64,000 nucleotides of DNA. It comes from Sanghuangporus weigelae. Lineage: Eukaryota > Basidiomycota > Agaricomycetes > Hymenochaetales > Hymenochaetaceae. The position numbers were made by a program, and so were the translations under genes. The stretch is taken from contig CP137325.1 of NCBI GenBank assembly GCA_033182465.1, positions 2,108,001 to 2,172,000 of the forward strand, given 5' to 3'. The notes below the pieces were generated by a model. That model saw only the letters and a program-made list of their open reading frames with translations, was not told the origin of the DNA and ran no database searches. Shown one piece after another: positions 43,405 to 56,203 of the stretch (positions within the stretch are counted from its first letter, which is position 1; each line of letters opens with the position of its first letter).

Positions 43405-45650
43405 TCACTGCCTCAGAGTATCAGCCGAGGATGGACAAGATGTCAGCCAGCAGCGCGAGAGGACAGAGGACCCTGATGAGGCCGCACTGAACTGTGCCGG
43501 CCTGCAGTCTCAACCGGAGGATCATGCACTTCGTCTTTTGTCTTTGGATAATCTTGCTGACTGCCTTTACGTGTACTCACAGAAAGAAGGGTCTGTCAGT
43601 GAACTGCGCGGCTGAGCATTCATTATCGAGAATTCGACACCCCTTGTAGGTGCGCACAAGTGCTCGTTCTTATGACTTCTTGAAAGTCATGGAACAGCCG
43701 CTACCAAGCGCTTGCATTAGAAGCGATTTAACATGTTATGAATAAACGATTCTTCACCGAGGCCGATAAGCTTTGCTTTGGTTCCGAAGGCGCGGATTGA
43801 CGACACCACTCGGCTAGCTTTCACAGGTCAGCATAGCGCACGCAGAGATACCGGGAAGTTTCAACCGCGGTCTGGAGGTTCTGATTGCTGCCCGAGTCAC
43901 GTATGTCCTACTCCGACACAGGCGTAATTAAGTTTTATTGGTCCACGTACCTCGAGTACGAAATACAGTTGATGCAGATTCAACGATTGTCAGAACGGCA
44001 GGAAGCAATGCTCTACGCGGCCTGGATGAATCCTGGGATTTCAGAGCTTCCTTCGTGCTGCGTATTTGAGGAACTACAGCACATAGCGTCTGAAGAACCT
44101 GTCAGTACGCTTGATAGCATAGATTCGATGGACTCATCATTATGTTGAAACGAGAGCCATGTGCGCATGTCCTGCTCGATCGAACGTTCCATACTGACTC
44201 TATTTAAGTATACAAGGAACTCATGTGAGGACGTCGAGAATTCGAAATAGGTTCCCAGGATTACGGGGAGATGCTTCGGGACAGAGTTGTCTCGAAGATC
44301 GACAATTTCCAAAGTAAATAGGATTACAGAAGACTTGTCTTCTGGTGGCGTCCCACTTCGCTTCCTCTGTCTTCTTTTCCGTGCAGCTTGCCCGCACAAA
44401 GAAGCAGGTAACAACACGCGGCATTTTATATCTCGTCATGTAGACCGACTTTCATGTTGCCCATCGTTGCTCAATCTGGTCTCCATGAGACGTGAGAATA
44501 CCACTCGTCGACGTTACCAGGCCCCCATCAGTGAGCATGGTAATCCGGGCCCTTCAAAGAGCGGAAAGGTGCATTTTGTGTGTTACGGGCTTCGGGTTGA
44601 GAAACCCATCAATTCTTCGCTCAAATTTCGGAGAGGCAAACTAACACAACTTGACATCGCCCGTCCATCCTCAGAACGCAGAACTCGCGTTTCTTTCGGC
44701 TTGTCACGCTGAGGAACAAGGACCTACGAGCGCCTTAGACGAATCACTCCATCTGGAAACAGCTAAGCAGTTTTGCGACTTTCGAAGAGCAGTTGGGACA
44801 ACGCGTCAGTTGCATGATCGAGACCCTTCCTCACCGGAATTGTTATGCAGACCCTAATGGACGAATTGAGCGGGTGCAGGACGAGATTCCAGGAGTGCCG
44901 CAGGAGCTGTTCTTGACGTAGCTTTGAGGTTGGGCTGAAGGTGTAAATGGAGAAGAGGCGAATGAAATGACTGAACGAAGGATTAGTCTTGTCTACATGA
45001 CTCAGAGAGTTGTGGGAATTGTCTGACGCGTCTGGTCACGGCATCTGATCGACTCGGACGACATGCAAACGTGACCTTGGACAATACCCATCATCTTCTC
45101 GGTCTTCAAAACTTTGGTCCTGCAAACCTGAGACTTTGGCAAAGATGAGAACGATATTGACACCTCTGATTCAATTTCGCTTTATTCCTTCATTCCGACT
45201 GTACTTTACCTATCAGGCGCGTGGAAACGTCGCTTGCTCAGCTAGTTGTTGTCGTTCTATCTAGTTCATTCCTGTATGGATGTCAATGCTGATCACAACA
45301 CATTCCAGGGTTTATAGCACTTGATGCATATCACTCGATACATGTGGCTCCTCGTAAGGGCAAAGGGATAGTTGGCAATCCACATCGCTCAGTACGGATA
45401 CTTCCCCGAACGTATACCCGGAACTGGCGTGGAAGAAAGAAACTATGGCTTCAGAGTCGTATAGGCCATGGCGGGCAGAAGATACACAATGCCATCTGGC
45501 AGCAACCGTATGAAACGGCTGATGATTACTAGCGGAATCGTATATCTGACTCTGCCACATACGAATTTCAAGCGCTTACTCAGTTTCTGGTCTACACTCC
45601 GCCAAGATGGTGTTGGAATCGGGGGAAAACCACGAAAAAAGATTCGAAAT
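43405..45650 (+). repeat. Inverted duplication, left arm
   Basis: Reverse-complement partner of about 60790-62785. Clear matches: 43405-43560 with 62785-62640, 43685-43860 with 62435-62270, 43980-44030 with 62260-62210, 44525-44590 with 61715-61650, and 45390-45640 with 61050-60800. Similarity is high but not perfect, with indels, so the duplication is old. Both arms hold broken frames. One reads LRLLSLDNLADCLYVYSQKE, faintly like a tetratricopeptide unit. Another, on the minus strand, reads VYLNRVSMERSIEQDMRTWL. Neither arm keeps a complete gene. Confidence 0.8.
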
Positions 45651-46256
45651 TCAGCACAACGTGGACCCGTGCAAGATGCTGTAGTGTCTCATGTCTATCT
45701 AAGGAGAACCAGTTACTCCGCCTGGCTTTGAATCACACTTTTGTCTGAGTTATATTCGGAAAATCTCATATGTATTATGGACAATCGTTTTGAAATAATT
45801 GACGGTGAATCAGGGGGACGCTCCATTCAGCCTCCTGCGACGTGCACCAATTACTGGGATCGTGGAAGGAGCGGAGCAACGATGGATCTTTGAGTCCCCA
45901 ATTTCAAGCGGATTGATATGAGGTATATCTAAACCCTATTGATGATCATTTATATCACACTGCTGAGGGAGGACATCTAATGCACGCAATAGATTGGATG
46001 GCCTTGTAAGTATAGATCTGGTTGCGACTAAAGTGGCGGTGATAGGGGATTCGAAGAATGCGGATTCCGCCGCCTTCTGTGTGATTTGTTTGCATCGAAA
46101 GGCATCGGATACTATCTGGGGCCCGACTTGCTATCCTATCGATCAGTGGAGGCTTAGTCCATGAACTTTATCTTCCTTGGGCTGCATATATATTTCATGT
46201 CAGTTTTTCCATATTATGCACACTAACTTTGTTTACAAACAACGACGACTGCTTCA
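45651..46256. other. Promoter side of the dehydrogenase gene
   Basis: No gene was found. Tataaatca-type text near 45950 and a tatata stretch near 46185 could serve a promoter, without firm support. Confidence 0.35.
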
Positions 46257-47259
46257 ATGTCAACTATCGAAGTTGAGAGCGTGCAGGCTACTCCTCCCGT
46301 GGGGGTGGATGCTGCTCTCCGTGCTGCCGACGATCCAGCTTTCGTCGGAGAACCAACACTTTTTCAGCAGGAATTCTCTCTTGTTGGAAGAGTTGCTACT
46401 GTCACAGGTGGTGGACGTGGCTTGGGACTTGAGATGGCTCAGGCACTTGCGGAAGCTGGTGCAACAGTTTATTGTCTTGCCAAGAGCACGGATCCGACTG
46501 ATATATGGAGAGCCGCACAGGAGTACGTATTAAAGCTGGCCCAAGCGAAGTCTTCTCGTCTCGAATACAGGAGTGTCGATGTTTCGGACCAAAAGGCGAT
46601 CTGGGCTGCCATGGAAGATATAGCAAACAAAGAGGGTCGTATTGATATCTGCGTGGCGGCAGCTGGCATTGGCGGGGTTGTGTCCTGTCTCGAAGTTTCT
46701 GCGGAACAGTTTGAGGAGACCATCAACGTCAATGTAAACGGTGCATTCTACACAGCACAAGGAGCCGCGAGGCAAATGAAGAAGCGGGGAGTTCCCGGCA
46801 GCATTATTTTCGTTTCATCCATAGCTGCCAGCGTCTCTCTACAGGGCACGCCAGCCACGCCTTATTGCGCAAGCAAAGCGGCATGTAATCAGATGGCGCG
46901 TTGCATGGCTATGGAGCTTGGGCAGTATGGAATTCGAGTCAACTCTCTGTCCCCAGGGTATATCCCTACCGAGTAAGTCACTCAGATTGATCGCAAAGCT
47001 TCTTCTGATGTCACCTCTTCCAGCTTCAATCAGAAATATATTGATGCTGATCCGAAGGTCGGAGAGATGTGGGCATCCCAAAACTACTTTGGACGACTGG
47101 GAAAACGCTCCGAGATGAGGGGTATAGCTGTTTGGTTAGCATCCGATTCATCTACGTTCTGCACAGGAAGCGAGTGAGTTGAGTTTGTCTTCGACTCACT
47201 GGGCCAAACCTAACTTGAGATTTAGCATAGTGATAGATGGCGGACACCGTGCTTGGTGA
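46257..47259 (+). CDS. Classical short-chain dehydrogenase/reductase
   Basis: Three exons, 46257-46972, 47024-47173 and 47226-47259, give 299 residues. The introns are 51 and 52 bp, both phase 2. The NAD(P)-binding motif TGGGRGLG lies at 50-57. The active-site Ser is ~188 (VSSIAAS), with Tyr 203 and Lys 207 in YCASK. SLSPGYIPT follows, and a C-terminal WLASDSSTFCTGSD-IVIDGG end is typical of the family. A ~40-residue N-terminal extension (LFQQEFSLVGRVA) resembles fungal polyol (mannitol, arabinitol or sorbose) dehydrogenases, so a sugar alcohol is the likeliest substrate, which is inference. The protein should be cytosolic. It looks intact. Confidence 0.85.
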
Positions 47260-47453
47260 AGTAGAAATGTCTGGCGAATATAGGCGGTGATTTGCAGCTG
47301 TACTTGTTTGATGTGCCGCAACTGATCTTCGATTAGCCTGCTTCTGAAAAACCTGAATAAATATTCGTGGAGCCGACTGATAGTCATACAATATACTATA
47401 CACATCGTATGGAAACACATAGACATCGCGATAAGATGACTTCAAGTTCTGAC

Positions 47454-49148
47454 CTAACAAGAAACGTCTGAACAGACGAACAATGCACCAAAGTCATTCT
47501 CCAGGTTTCGAATACATCGGTCAATAATGATTCGCCCTGGTCCAAAGTTATGCTGGACGACGACGGCTTTGATGATTTGCAGCAGCCCGATCGTGTATGG
47601 ATTCGCATCGGTGACCCGTATGTAATCAATCTGCCTGCAGCGGTCTTGTTCAGATTTCCAGCAAACGGTAATGCAATTTGAAAGCACGAATGTCTCCAGA
47701 CTACTGGGGACATTTGACAGCATGTCACGAATGGCCTCGGCGACGATTGGAGACATAGATTTGTTGCCTCCTCTTCCTTGAGTCACGTCGATTGCGACAC
47801 TGAGAGATCTAAGGCGTCTCTGCCGCTGCATAAACTGGATTGCTACTCTGCTCCATCCTCTGAAGTCCACATCTTCTACAGAACTCGCGGTTTCGTAGTC
47901 CATATCAAAGGCACGATGGTGCATTTCGTCCATCCATGAACTAGCCTTCATATCAAAAGATACCTCCGATACGTTTTCGCAAGATAGATTCGATAGGATG
48001 CGGTTTAGTAACGAGGTTGAGGTTTTCCCGGCGGCATGAATCGATAGAGAGCGGAGATTGGGCAAGTTTACAGCCGGATCGAGCCTATCGCCTTGCCAGG
48101 CGGAGGTTTGCGCGAACGAAAATTTGACTTTCTTCAGCCCAGGAAGTGAGCCCAGGAAAGAGAGAAGATCATCTACATGGATAGAGTCTTCGTCAAAACT
48201 CAGCTCGCATTGGGCAATGCCTGTCCTGGGTAGAGGGTGTGGAACGAAGTTTGCCTCCAAGAAGCGCAGGTGAGGCATAGTCCAAGTTTCATAAATATGC
48301 ACATTTGGTTGACCAAAGCCGTTCTGAGCAGTACGTTCGTTACGAATGTATTTCGACCACGTCATACCAAGGCAACTGAGAACGGGGAGATGAATCGCGT
48401 CGAATTGAGGTCGCAAGATGGGATCATTAACAGGAGAAATTGTGACTTCTTGAAGTCGTGCGGAGTGATCAAGTACGCCATTTACGTTGGGAGCGAAGTA
48501 CATGATTGGTTCGATTCGTGCCTTGAGAGGCATAACCCCGCTACGTTCCACAATCGTCTTGATCTGCCTAGGCGTCGTGTTCACCGTCAGAGGGAACTTT
48601 GCCCAAATCTCCGGGGAAGAGAGCAACACGGATCGGAATCGAGTACATACTTCACATAGCTGGACGGCTTCAGACAACGTTGAGGCAGCGTGCCAAAGTA
48701 TGCGAGATAGCAATTCGTCTGGCAATCTAGCCAGTCCAAGATGCATTGCGATTGTTTCTATGCTCTTTTCTGTGCGCTCGATTGCTTCTTCCAGGGAATC
48801 AGTGAGAGCACGAAGTGTGCTTAAGATGCCTTTGAACCTCCTAGACTGACTTCGTGAAGCTCTGAATGACTCCAGAAAGTCTTCGCAGGAAGCGATACGA
48901 GGAAGGTCACCACTGCAGAAGCATATGAGTTAAACAAGAAAACGGAAGTTGTAAATTAATCACCTGGCATTATAAACCGAGTCCCATATATCGTTGGTAT
49001 CCAGCGCACTTCTGCTGCTTCCCGTCAGAATCCCATTCAAAAAACCAAGCAGTGTTTGAATATCGTCTCTGTGGAACTTAACGGGCCGGATTGTTGGCAT
49101 GACTGTGCTCGTTTCTGTACTAAAAGGTGAAGCAAAAAGTCTGCACAT
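47454..49148 (-). CDS. F-box-like protein with N-terminal coil (second)
   Basis: Exons 49148-48964 and 48912-47454 join across a 51 bp GTGATT...CAG intron in phase 2 to give 547 residues. A coil region near residues 80-117 (LSTLRALTDSLEEAIERTEK) precedes the F-box-like segment at ~120-165 (ARLPDELLSRILWHAAST, then CEVCTRFRSVLLSSPEIWA). A long leucine-rich region follows with LPNLRSLSIHAAG-type units. It is probably an SCF adaptor by family knowledge. The start could also be the second Met (MPTIRP). The gene is convergent with the dehydrogenase, with about 195 bases between them. Confidence 0.82.
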
Positions 49149-49506
49149 TGACAGAAATGAAGCTGCGGACAGACAGCATTTGCGACATGTTGATCTAAAG
49201 GCTGAGTAGCTAGCTTTTAACTTTGTTTATTGAATTGGTAGAGACGAGCGGTGATTAAGGCCTTCTCGGAGACCGAGGTTCCTCGGCAGATTCAAACAAG
49301 CGGCTACCAGCAGTTTTTCAACTTTTTGTTTATCCTGCAACACACCGACATCATTGATCGGAGACGTCTCCATGACTGTGATTTACGTGATGGTTGAAAT
49401 CCGTAAGGTATCTCAAATTGCGATACCATAGCTTCCGACAGACGGACAACAAGAACCAAGAATTGTACGGAATCAGAATAAAATTAATTCGGTTGAGAGC
49501 AATCGA

Positions 49507-50772
49507 CTACACGGACTGTTCAACAAAGCGCTTGATGACATCTACAGTCTCTGACCGCTCCGCATCGTCGCTGAAAACAGCCACATAATCATGCCAGGCG
49601 TCCTTCTCTTCGTAATAAATCACCTTGTCTTCACCCATCGAATTCTTCATCCTCCGGTAAAGTTCCCTGCATTGATCTAGAAGAACCTCGACATCGCCCG
49701 CATCAATGAATGTCCGTGGGAAGCCCTCGAAGCTCACGTTTTCGAGGTACAAGCTTGCAGGCGAAATGTAAGGAGTTTGAGACGTAATGTCTGGCCCAAA
49801 TGGTTCAATGAATGCAGGCGGTGCGTCAACCGCGTGAGGTGTTCGGAACAGCGTGATCGTATCACACTTGGCGTTCGTGTAAAGGGATGATCCTTCGTAC
49901 CAGTGAGAGCCACTCATGTCAGCCCAAGGAGAGAGCAGGACTAGGGCAGAGGGCACATCTGGCAAATTCGGAATGGTCCCTTTGTATTCGAGCAAGTACC
50001 GTGTTAAGGCCAGGGCGAGATTTGCCCCTGCAGAATTACCTGCAATGATGATCTGATTGGAAGAATATCCCAGCTTATTTATCAAGTAGCTGTAGCCTGA
50101 AATTGCATCGATTAAAGCAGAAGGGAACTGCCCTCTCGTCGGTTCGGGAGGGATAGATGTAAGTCTGTACTCGAGGTTGAACGTCCGAATTACAGACGGG
50201 CACGAATCGAGAAATGCATGGCAGATATTCGAGCACGGATGATTCGGGTGCGCAGAAGCCATTGTGTAACCTCCGCCATGAAGGAAGTAGACAATTTTCT
50301 CGTCCTCGTCGGGCTTTTGTTCGACCACGATGTTCGAGCCTTTTTTGTGCATCCAGTAGCCAGGAACCCTTTCTGCACCTACACCCGCCGTCTCCGCCCA
50401 TTCTTTGATTTTTCCAGTAACGAGATCTGGTGCACTGTCCACGTAGACTCCATTCGCTGCCTCGCTGCTGTCAAAGTTCTGGTCTGAGGTCGGGGTAGAG
50501 AACAGTTTCATCGATCTGCATATTACATAATTAGGTCAGAACCAGAACAAACAAGAGCCGGAGATTATCATTCACGATCGTTCTAAGCCAACCAACCATG
50601 CGCGGATGAATTGTAGAAACACGGCCTTCTTTAATGTCCATGACTTGCGCGTACGCTGAGCAGGTGTCAGGTTTGTGATTACCCACCATGGCAGGCGGAG
50701 AAACATTGTCCCAAGCCAGAACCAAGCGTAGGGCCGCTGTAGAGAGGGAGCGACTCTGGTGCGGTAGGACAT
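49507..50772 (-). CDS. Alpha/beta hydrolase, HSL-type esterase
   Basis: Exons 50772-50576 and 50515-49507 join across a 60 bp GTGAAT...CAG intron in phase 2 to give 401 residues. The oxyanion motif HGGGY lies at ~145-149. The nucleophile Ser 227 is in GNSAG. The acid is probably Asp 340 in DAGDVEVL, and His 374 is in AWHDY, so the triad is complete. The first exon adds a ~65-residue basic/hydrophobic N-terminus (PYAWFWLGTMFLRLPWWVI) that could anchor the protein to a membrane. The family includes esterases and sterol-acetate deacetylases. The substrate here is unknown. Confidence 0.85.
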
Positions 50773-51507
50773 GAGTAGTGCTATTCCGAGTCTTGGTTGA
50801 AAATAAAGCTGATACCGGTACTGGGTGGCAGGGGGAAGTATACTCCTTTATATGAGATTATTTGAAAGCTAACTTGATTGTCCGTGCAGCACGCATCCCA
50901 CAAGCTGGCTTCCAACCCCATTTCGAAGGATAGCGTGTTCTACTTCTCCCTTGCGCATGCCAGTGAAGCGCATCATATAGGACATACGAGAATCTTCCGC
51001 CGGTGAAGATGTGATTTCTTCGGGTGTTCTCTCGGCATCAGCGGGCTATTCGGCAACCGAAGACCACCTCTCCGTTCTTCGGATTTGCAAAAGTGCTGTT
51101 CCTTTTCCATGATTTTTTTTTCAAATGCGCATCATTTGCAAATTACTGAGTACAGATCGGTTGATGGCTTGTAGCCAAACCTCATTAGCTGGCTTTGATG
51201 AAGTATTTGAGCTAAATACCCATGTCTCTCTACTCCAGTACCGGCGTAAGTTCAACTGGACACCCCGCTCACACTCTCCGTTCTGCGATATGGCATCCGC
51301 AAGCGGCATATCTGTGTCCCAGGTCGATTCAACAGTGAGCCTTGCATCCATCTTTATCTTTTAATACTGACATAGCTGCGGTAGTTTGGCTGTTTATTCC
51401 TTTCAGCCGTGTGCGTTCCTAAGACCCAAATGATTGCTCGAGATCAATTACTAACAAGATGTCTTGTAGCTTTACCTCTGTGTAAGCCAACCTAATCGTT
51501 CTACAAG
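50773..51507. other. Divergent promoter region, possible first exon of the membrane-protein gene
   Basis: An ATG at 51290 starts MASASGISVSQVDST and is followed by a GTGAGC donor. This resembles the N-terminus of DUF6534 proteins, but I could not connect it in frame to the exon at 51508. Confidence 0.35.
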
Positions 51508-52752
51508 ATGAATGCTCACTTAAACTGGGCCTTAAGCCTGTGGGGCGTCGGGTGCCTTCAGTTATTCTTATATTACGAAGTAAGTAACCTAAAGTGGTGT
51601 TCTAATCGGGGTATACCCACATTGCGATTCGCAATAGAACTATTGGAAAACCGATAAGAACTGGCTCAAGGTGTACCTACTCGTGATATGGGTCCTGGAC
51701 ACGGCTCATCAAATTATGCTCCTGCACGCGGAATATTTACTGCTTGTAAGGAGCCTCGCCGATGTAGCATACCTAAGCCGTTTGCCGAAGTCAGTATTCC
51801 ATCTTATAAGAAGTCTATTGTTTATCCCTTTGCAGGTCAGGAACAAGCACTGCCATAGTTACTACCATTATCGATGCTCTAGTCCAAGCTATGTTCGTTC
51901 GGCGCAGTTGGCATCGTGAGTGACTCAGATTTATCTTCACAACGAAGTTCACGGCCCGGAAGTAAGCAATAGAAACCGCATGCTTGTTGGGATCCTCTCT
52001 ATCGCCATTCTGGGACAATTTATAGTCAACCTGTGGTACTTCAGCCAGATCATCATCTTGACCGAATTGTCACAGCTATCAACGGTTGTTCATGTTGATC
52101 TGGCTCTAAACAGCACCATGGCCTTCACGGATACACTACTTGCTGCTGCGCTCATGTGGCTACTGTGGAGATCGCACTCCGGGATCAAACGGACTGCACC
52201 CATCCTAAATCGCCTCATCGCGTATACCGTCGGAACTGGGCTTGTCACTTCTCTGTGCGCAATCACGGGCCTGATTGGCGCTATAGTTTCACCGAATGCC
52301 CTTATCTACTTGCTTATGAACTTGATTCTTCCCAAACGTGAGTGTTTTGCTATTCTATGGCATAGATGAGTGGAGCTGATACATCTCTCCCAGTGTACTT
52401 CAATTGTTTGGTTGCTTCGTTCGTTGACTTTGCCCCATAAACTGCAATCGGGACTGACTTTACTTAGATTGAACGCTCGTTCTCGCCTCCGCGGTGCTCT
52501 GAGCAACGATGTAGGTGGTCTAAGTATCCATCTTGATAATTACCCATCAACGTCAAATGGAAGTTCAAACATCACGCCGCGCTCGTTTAATAAGGTATTT
52601 ACGCCTCCTTTTCTGCCTTACAATTTCCCCCCCACGCCAAGTTGCAGGTCTCAAGCTCTAGGGTGATCGAATGCAGAGTAGATATCGACATAGAGCCTGA
52701 GAGTAATCCACATTCAGTGAGTCATTCGATCCTGTGGGAAGAGCTGAACTGA
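51508..52752 (+). CDS. DUF6534-type multi-span membrane protein
   Basis: Seven exons, 51508-51579, 51638-51789, 51836-51915, 51963-52337, 52394-52418, 52468-52594 and 52648-52752, join in phase to 311 residues. Wording typical of this Agaricomycete family: QLFLYYENYWKTDKNWLKV, IWVLDTAHQ, QAMFVRRSWH, a loop with NRNRML, AFTDTLLAAALMWLLWRSHSG, LNRLIAYTVGTGLVTSLCAI and NALIYLLMNLIL. Six or seven hydrophobic spans are visible. The C-terminal tail is hydrophilic. Function unknown. Members are often lineage-expanded. The N-terminus is uncertain, because a real first exon may lie near 51290 and the span before LWGVGCLQL may be incomplete. Confidence 0.75.
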
Positions 52753-53842
52753 TGCCATCATCTCTAAGAAGTCCACAAGCAAAGCTTCGTTGTCTGACAA
52801 TGATTCGGCAGGTATCCATTGCTTGCGTGCTTAGGTTCATACCATTGTATGGTTATAGGTCTCTGTGAGTGCACTGGTCAGCTGCGCAGTCGCATTTCAT
52901 GACCACATTTCGGCGAAGAACAGACGATAGTACTAAAGGACATGCGAAGCGGCAACTTCTGATTTCACCTTCCATTCCTCGCAGAATGCAGATGGAAGTC
53001 CTTAAATTATTGAAATTGTAGCAATTCGCCTGACTATGGATGTTGTATGGATGTATGTATAACGCTTGAACGAACTTGAGGATTGAGACTGCGGAAGCAT
53101 AACCTGAATGCTTGTAGCTCCGATAACTTATTTTTCAGACAGAGCCATCAAGATCCCAACAACACGGACACGCTCTACTTCGGAATAATCTGAGTTACGT
53201 GTATAATCAACTGCGAAGCTTACCGGTCCTGATGGATCATGACAGTATTCTCTATTATTTGAAATGGCCACTGATACGTCATTTCCCGCCTCTTTTCGCA
53301 TTACTAGTAACTTCGCCCTCACTATTAGCAAGTTAAGAGTCGGATGGGTCCAGGACAAGAAAAGCCCGACCGTTTCAGTTTTGACATTGAAAGCGATGGA
53401 CTATCTGACAATGTCTCCGTCGGGCTCCCAGGGACTGAACTTTCATCACTTTTGCACGGAGGGGTGGATTTCTCTCCTCTTGGACAATCCTACGGCCATC
53501 TATCACACCCACGTACGATACATTTACTTACCTTCCCGTCTGAAACAATCGCGTGCAAGTCAGTGCAGTATGTAAGCTACGGAAAACCTAATCTTCTCTT
53601 CGAAGATTTCTTTCACCGATCACCAAATCTCCCTAGCACAAAGGAAAGCGCTTTGTTGTGTTTTGTTTTCGATTGCTCATGGCGCCAGAATTCATTCCTG
53701 CAATTAGGGGTTTCTTTCTAAAATATCGAGCTACGGGTTTATACGTCTGCAAACGGCAGTCTGCTCAACGCATGCATATCTAGATCTATCAAGAGGCGTT
53801 CTGCCGCAGATCCACAGTACAGAGCAGAAAATTGCACTTAAG
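52753..53842. other. Intergenic, two overlapping short frames
   Basis: Plus-strand frames at 53264-53575 (ATG in good context, 103 codons) and 53344-53721 overlap each other in different frames. Neither resembles a family. Left uncalled. Confidence 0.35.
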
Positions 53843-56203
53843 TCATGTGGATCGTCCGTATCTAGTTTCTAGGCGTAGTAGCTCCCTACATGTGACGACG
53901 TCAGACAAACACATTGCTGAACCAGTTGGACACCTACATAATTTGACCTCACTTCTGCTTGCGGTTGCAAACATCCCACCCTTGGGATTAAAGTCGACGG
54001 AAATGACCTGGTCATTATGCTCGGTGAGAGTCCTCACTAGCTGCCCATACTTCAACGTCCATATCCGCGTTGATCCATCCTTCGAACTGCTCGCAACCCA
54101 TTTCGCGTCCTTTCCCAGTGCGATACTAGTGACTTTGACAGCATGACCGGTGAACTCTAGTGGAGGGATACGATCCGCTGTGACGTGCCATTTTTTGATC
54201 AAATTTCCACCACAACCAACTATCCTTTTGCCACTGGGAGAGAAAACGAGAGATTTGACGGGCCCGGAAAGTCCATCGAGTCTCCGGGTGAGCGACATTG
54301 TGTGCTCATCCCAGATTCTCACGATCGAGTCTCTGCCGCCGGTGGCGATACTCTGTGAATCAGGAGACACTGCCAGACTAATAGCTGCGGCTTGCGGACC
54401 GTCACCCAATAGCTTACGTTCGAGACGAGAGTAAGTGTCCCTTATACGACAGCTACCGTCCAGTAGGGAGTATACGACGTATCTTCCCGACGGAGCACAT
54501 GCTAGAGATAGGATTTCGTAATTCGCTTTTGGGAAAGAATCCAGAATTTCTTTTCGAAAGATGCTCCAAACCTGCATCGTTGTCAATCACTGTTATTGCT
54601 AAATTAGCATCTTATCCGAAGGAAATCACGCACTCGAACTGTTCTGTCCGAAGCTGAGGTTACTAAGACATCCGGATCATGATTACAGCTTAGATTTAGA
54701 ACGCGATTCTCCGCTGTACCGGAAGAGCCATGGTCCAACTCACTGTAAAGTACAATCAGAGATCCAGAGATCCGAAATATCAACGGTGCAGTCAACTCAC
54801 GAATCGAATTGACCCGACAGAGCGTCATACAAGCGGACAAAACGATCAAATACTACTGCCACGAAAGCTCCATCTGCGGTAAAGCGTGCGCAGCGAACTT
54901 CCCTAATTCGAATAGAAATATTTTGTATAGCCTGGTGCAATAGGTAGACGATCGAGACCTACTCATGGTTGAACGCTCTAACTTTATGGTCAAGCTTGAC
55001 GGTTAGAGCAGGAGAGACTAAAAAGTAGACCAAACTCAGCATTATGCGTTGTTGAATTATGCAGACGAACCTCGGCCATTCTGAAGATTCGTGGACCCAT
55101 TGCGTTCAAGATGATCCTCTATGTGCTCATTTGGGCATAGCATCTTCAATGCCTCATGCATAGTTATTCGTTCCTCTGGGTTTAAGTTCCAGCATTCTTC
55201 GCACACTTTCTTAAGCAGTAAACTACTCGGCCTCTTCGGATCAGGGATATCGAACAGCGGAAGTTTACCCCTGCCGATAATTAATAGAACCTGTTTCTCT
55301 ATCTTGTACTGGTAGTAAGGTATCTTTCGCATCAGGAGTTCCTTGATGAGAACGATTGAGTCAGTTTCTGATGAAACGTTGATGGAAACTTACGTAGATT
55401 GTCATTCCGAAAGCCCAAACGTCTGTCTCCTTGGAATGGGTATTTGACCCAGCTACAAGTTCATAGGCCAGCCAACGAACGGTTCCTTTTTCTCTGGAGC
55501 TTGGTCGTCCCAGTTCTAGACTTGCTTCAATAATGCGTGATGAACCAAAATCGCAGATGATTGCTTTTGGAGGGATCGAATCGGAAACCAGCACGTTTTC
55601 CTGGATATCGTCATAAGCACGTGAATTTCCTTCGGATAGGCCGTACTCACGCCCTTTATGTCGGAGTGTATCGCATCCATTTTGTGTAGATAGTTCAGTC
55701 CTTTCGCTATGCCAACGATCTTGTCCCGTTAAGATTCAGAATAAGACTGAGACGAACAAACGCACAAGATCAAAGACATCATAGTCTTTGTTTTCCGTCA
55801 CAAATTTCCATGCAGAACCCCTTTCCATCCACTCTGAGATGAGAGACGGATATCCGAGATCATCGAAGGCGTAGCCAAGAAGGAAAGCAACGTTATCATG
55901 CTTCAGCTTCGACCAGATGTAAATCTCTTTTTCAAAAAGCTAGTGCCAATATGAGAAACTAATAAAATCCAAGAGAAACAAAGTTCGCACCTGCTTTATG
56001 TCCGAACCGAGATGAAAGCGTATGTGTTTGATGGCTACCTTCTTTCGCTTCTGCGAGTTCGGCTGTCGTACAAAACCAATAGAGACGTCCGAAAACATGC
56101 CCCTGCCTCCAATCTTCTTCTGGTCATGGATGGTCCCCGAAAGATCGAGGCCTTTGAGTCTATCGACCACATCCTGACTGATACCAAACTCCCTTAGATT
56201 CAT
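53843..56203 (-). CDS. TKL-type protein kinase fused to Tup1-like WD40 region
   Basis: Nine exons join in phase to 642 residues: 56203-55991, 55939-55766, 55719-55651, 55600-55394, 55341-55071, 55017-54963, 54902-54801, 54742-54634, 54571-53843. Kinase part (~1-305): Gly loop IGGRGMF (32-38), VAIK (Lys 59), HSDIKGENVL (Asp 149), DFGSSR (Asp 169), KETDVWAFGMTIY. WD40 part (~325-642): the entry FNHEEVRCARFTADGAFVAV resembles Tup1 (TVVCCVKFSPDG), then repeats ending VRLYD, TRIW and IRIWD-type. The kinase frame also meets a stop at 55057 if the sixth splice is not used, so two separate products remain possible. The WD40 exons lack a start ATG of their own. Confidence 0.7.

Noticed and set aside
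43405-43620. Tetratricopeptide-like wording (LLSLDNLADCLYVYSQKE)
   Set aside because: Only one weak unit is visible, stops follow in both arms, and the resemblance is too short to name a gene.
53264-53721. Two overlapping plus-strand frames of 103 and 125 codons
   Set aside because: They occupy the same bases in different frames, and neither has motifs or splice partners that settle the choice.
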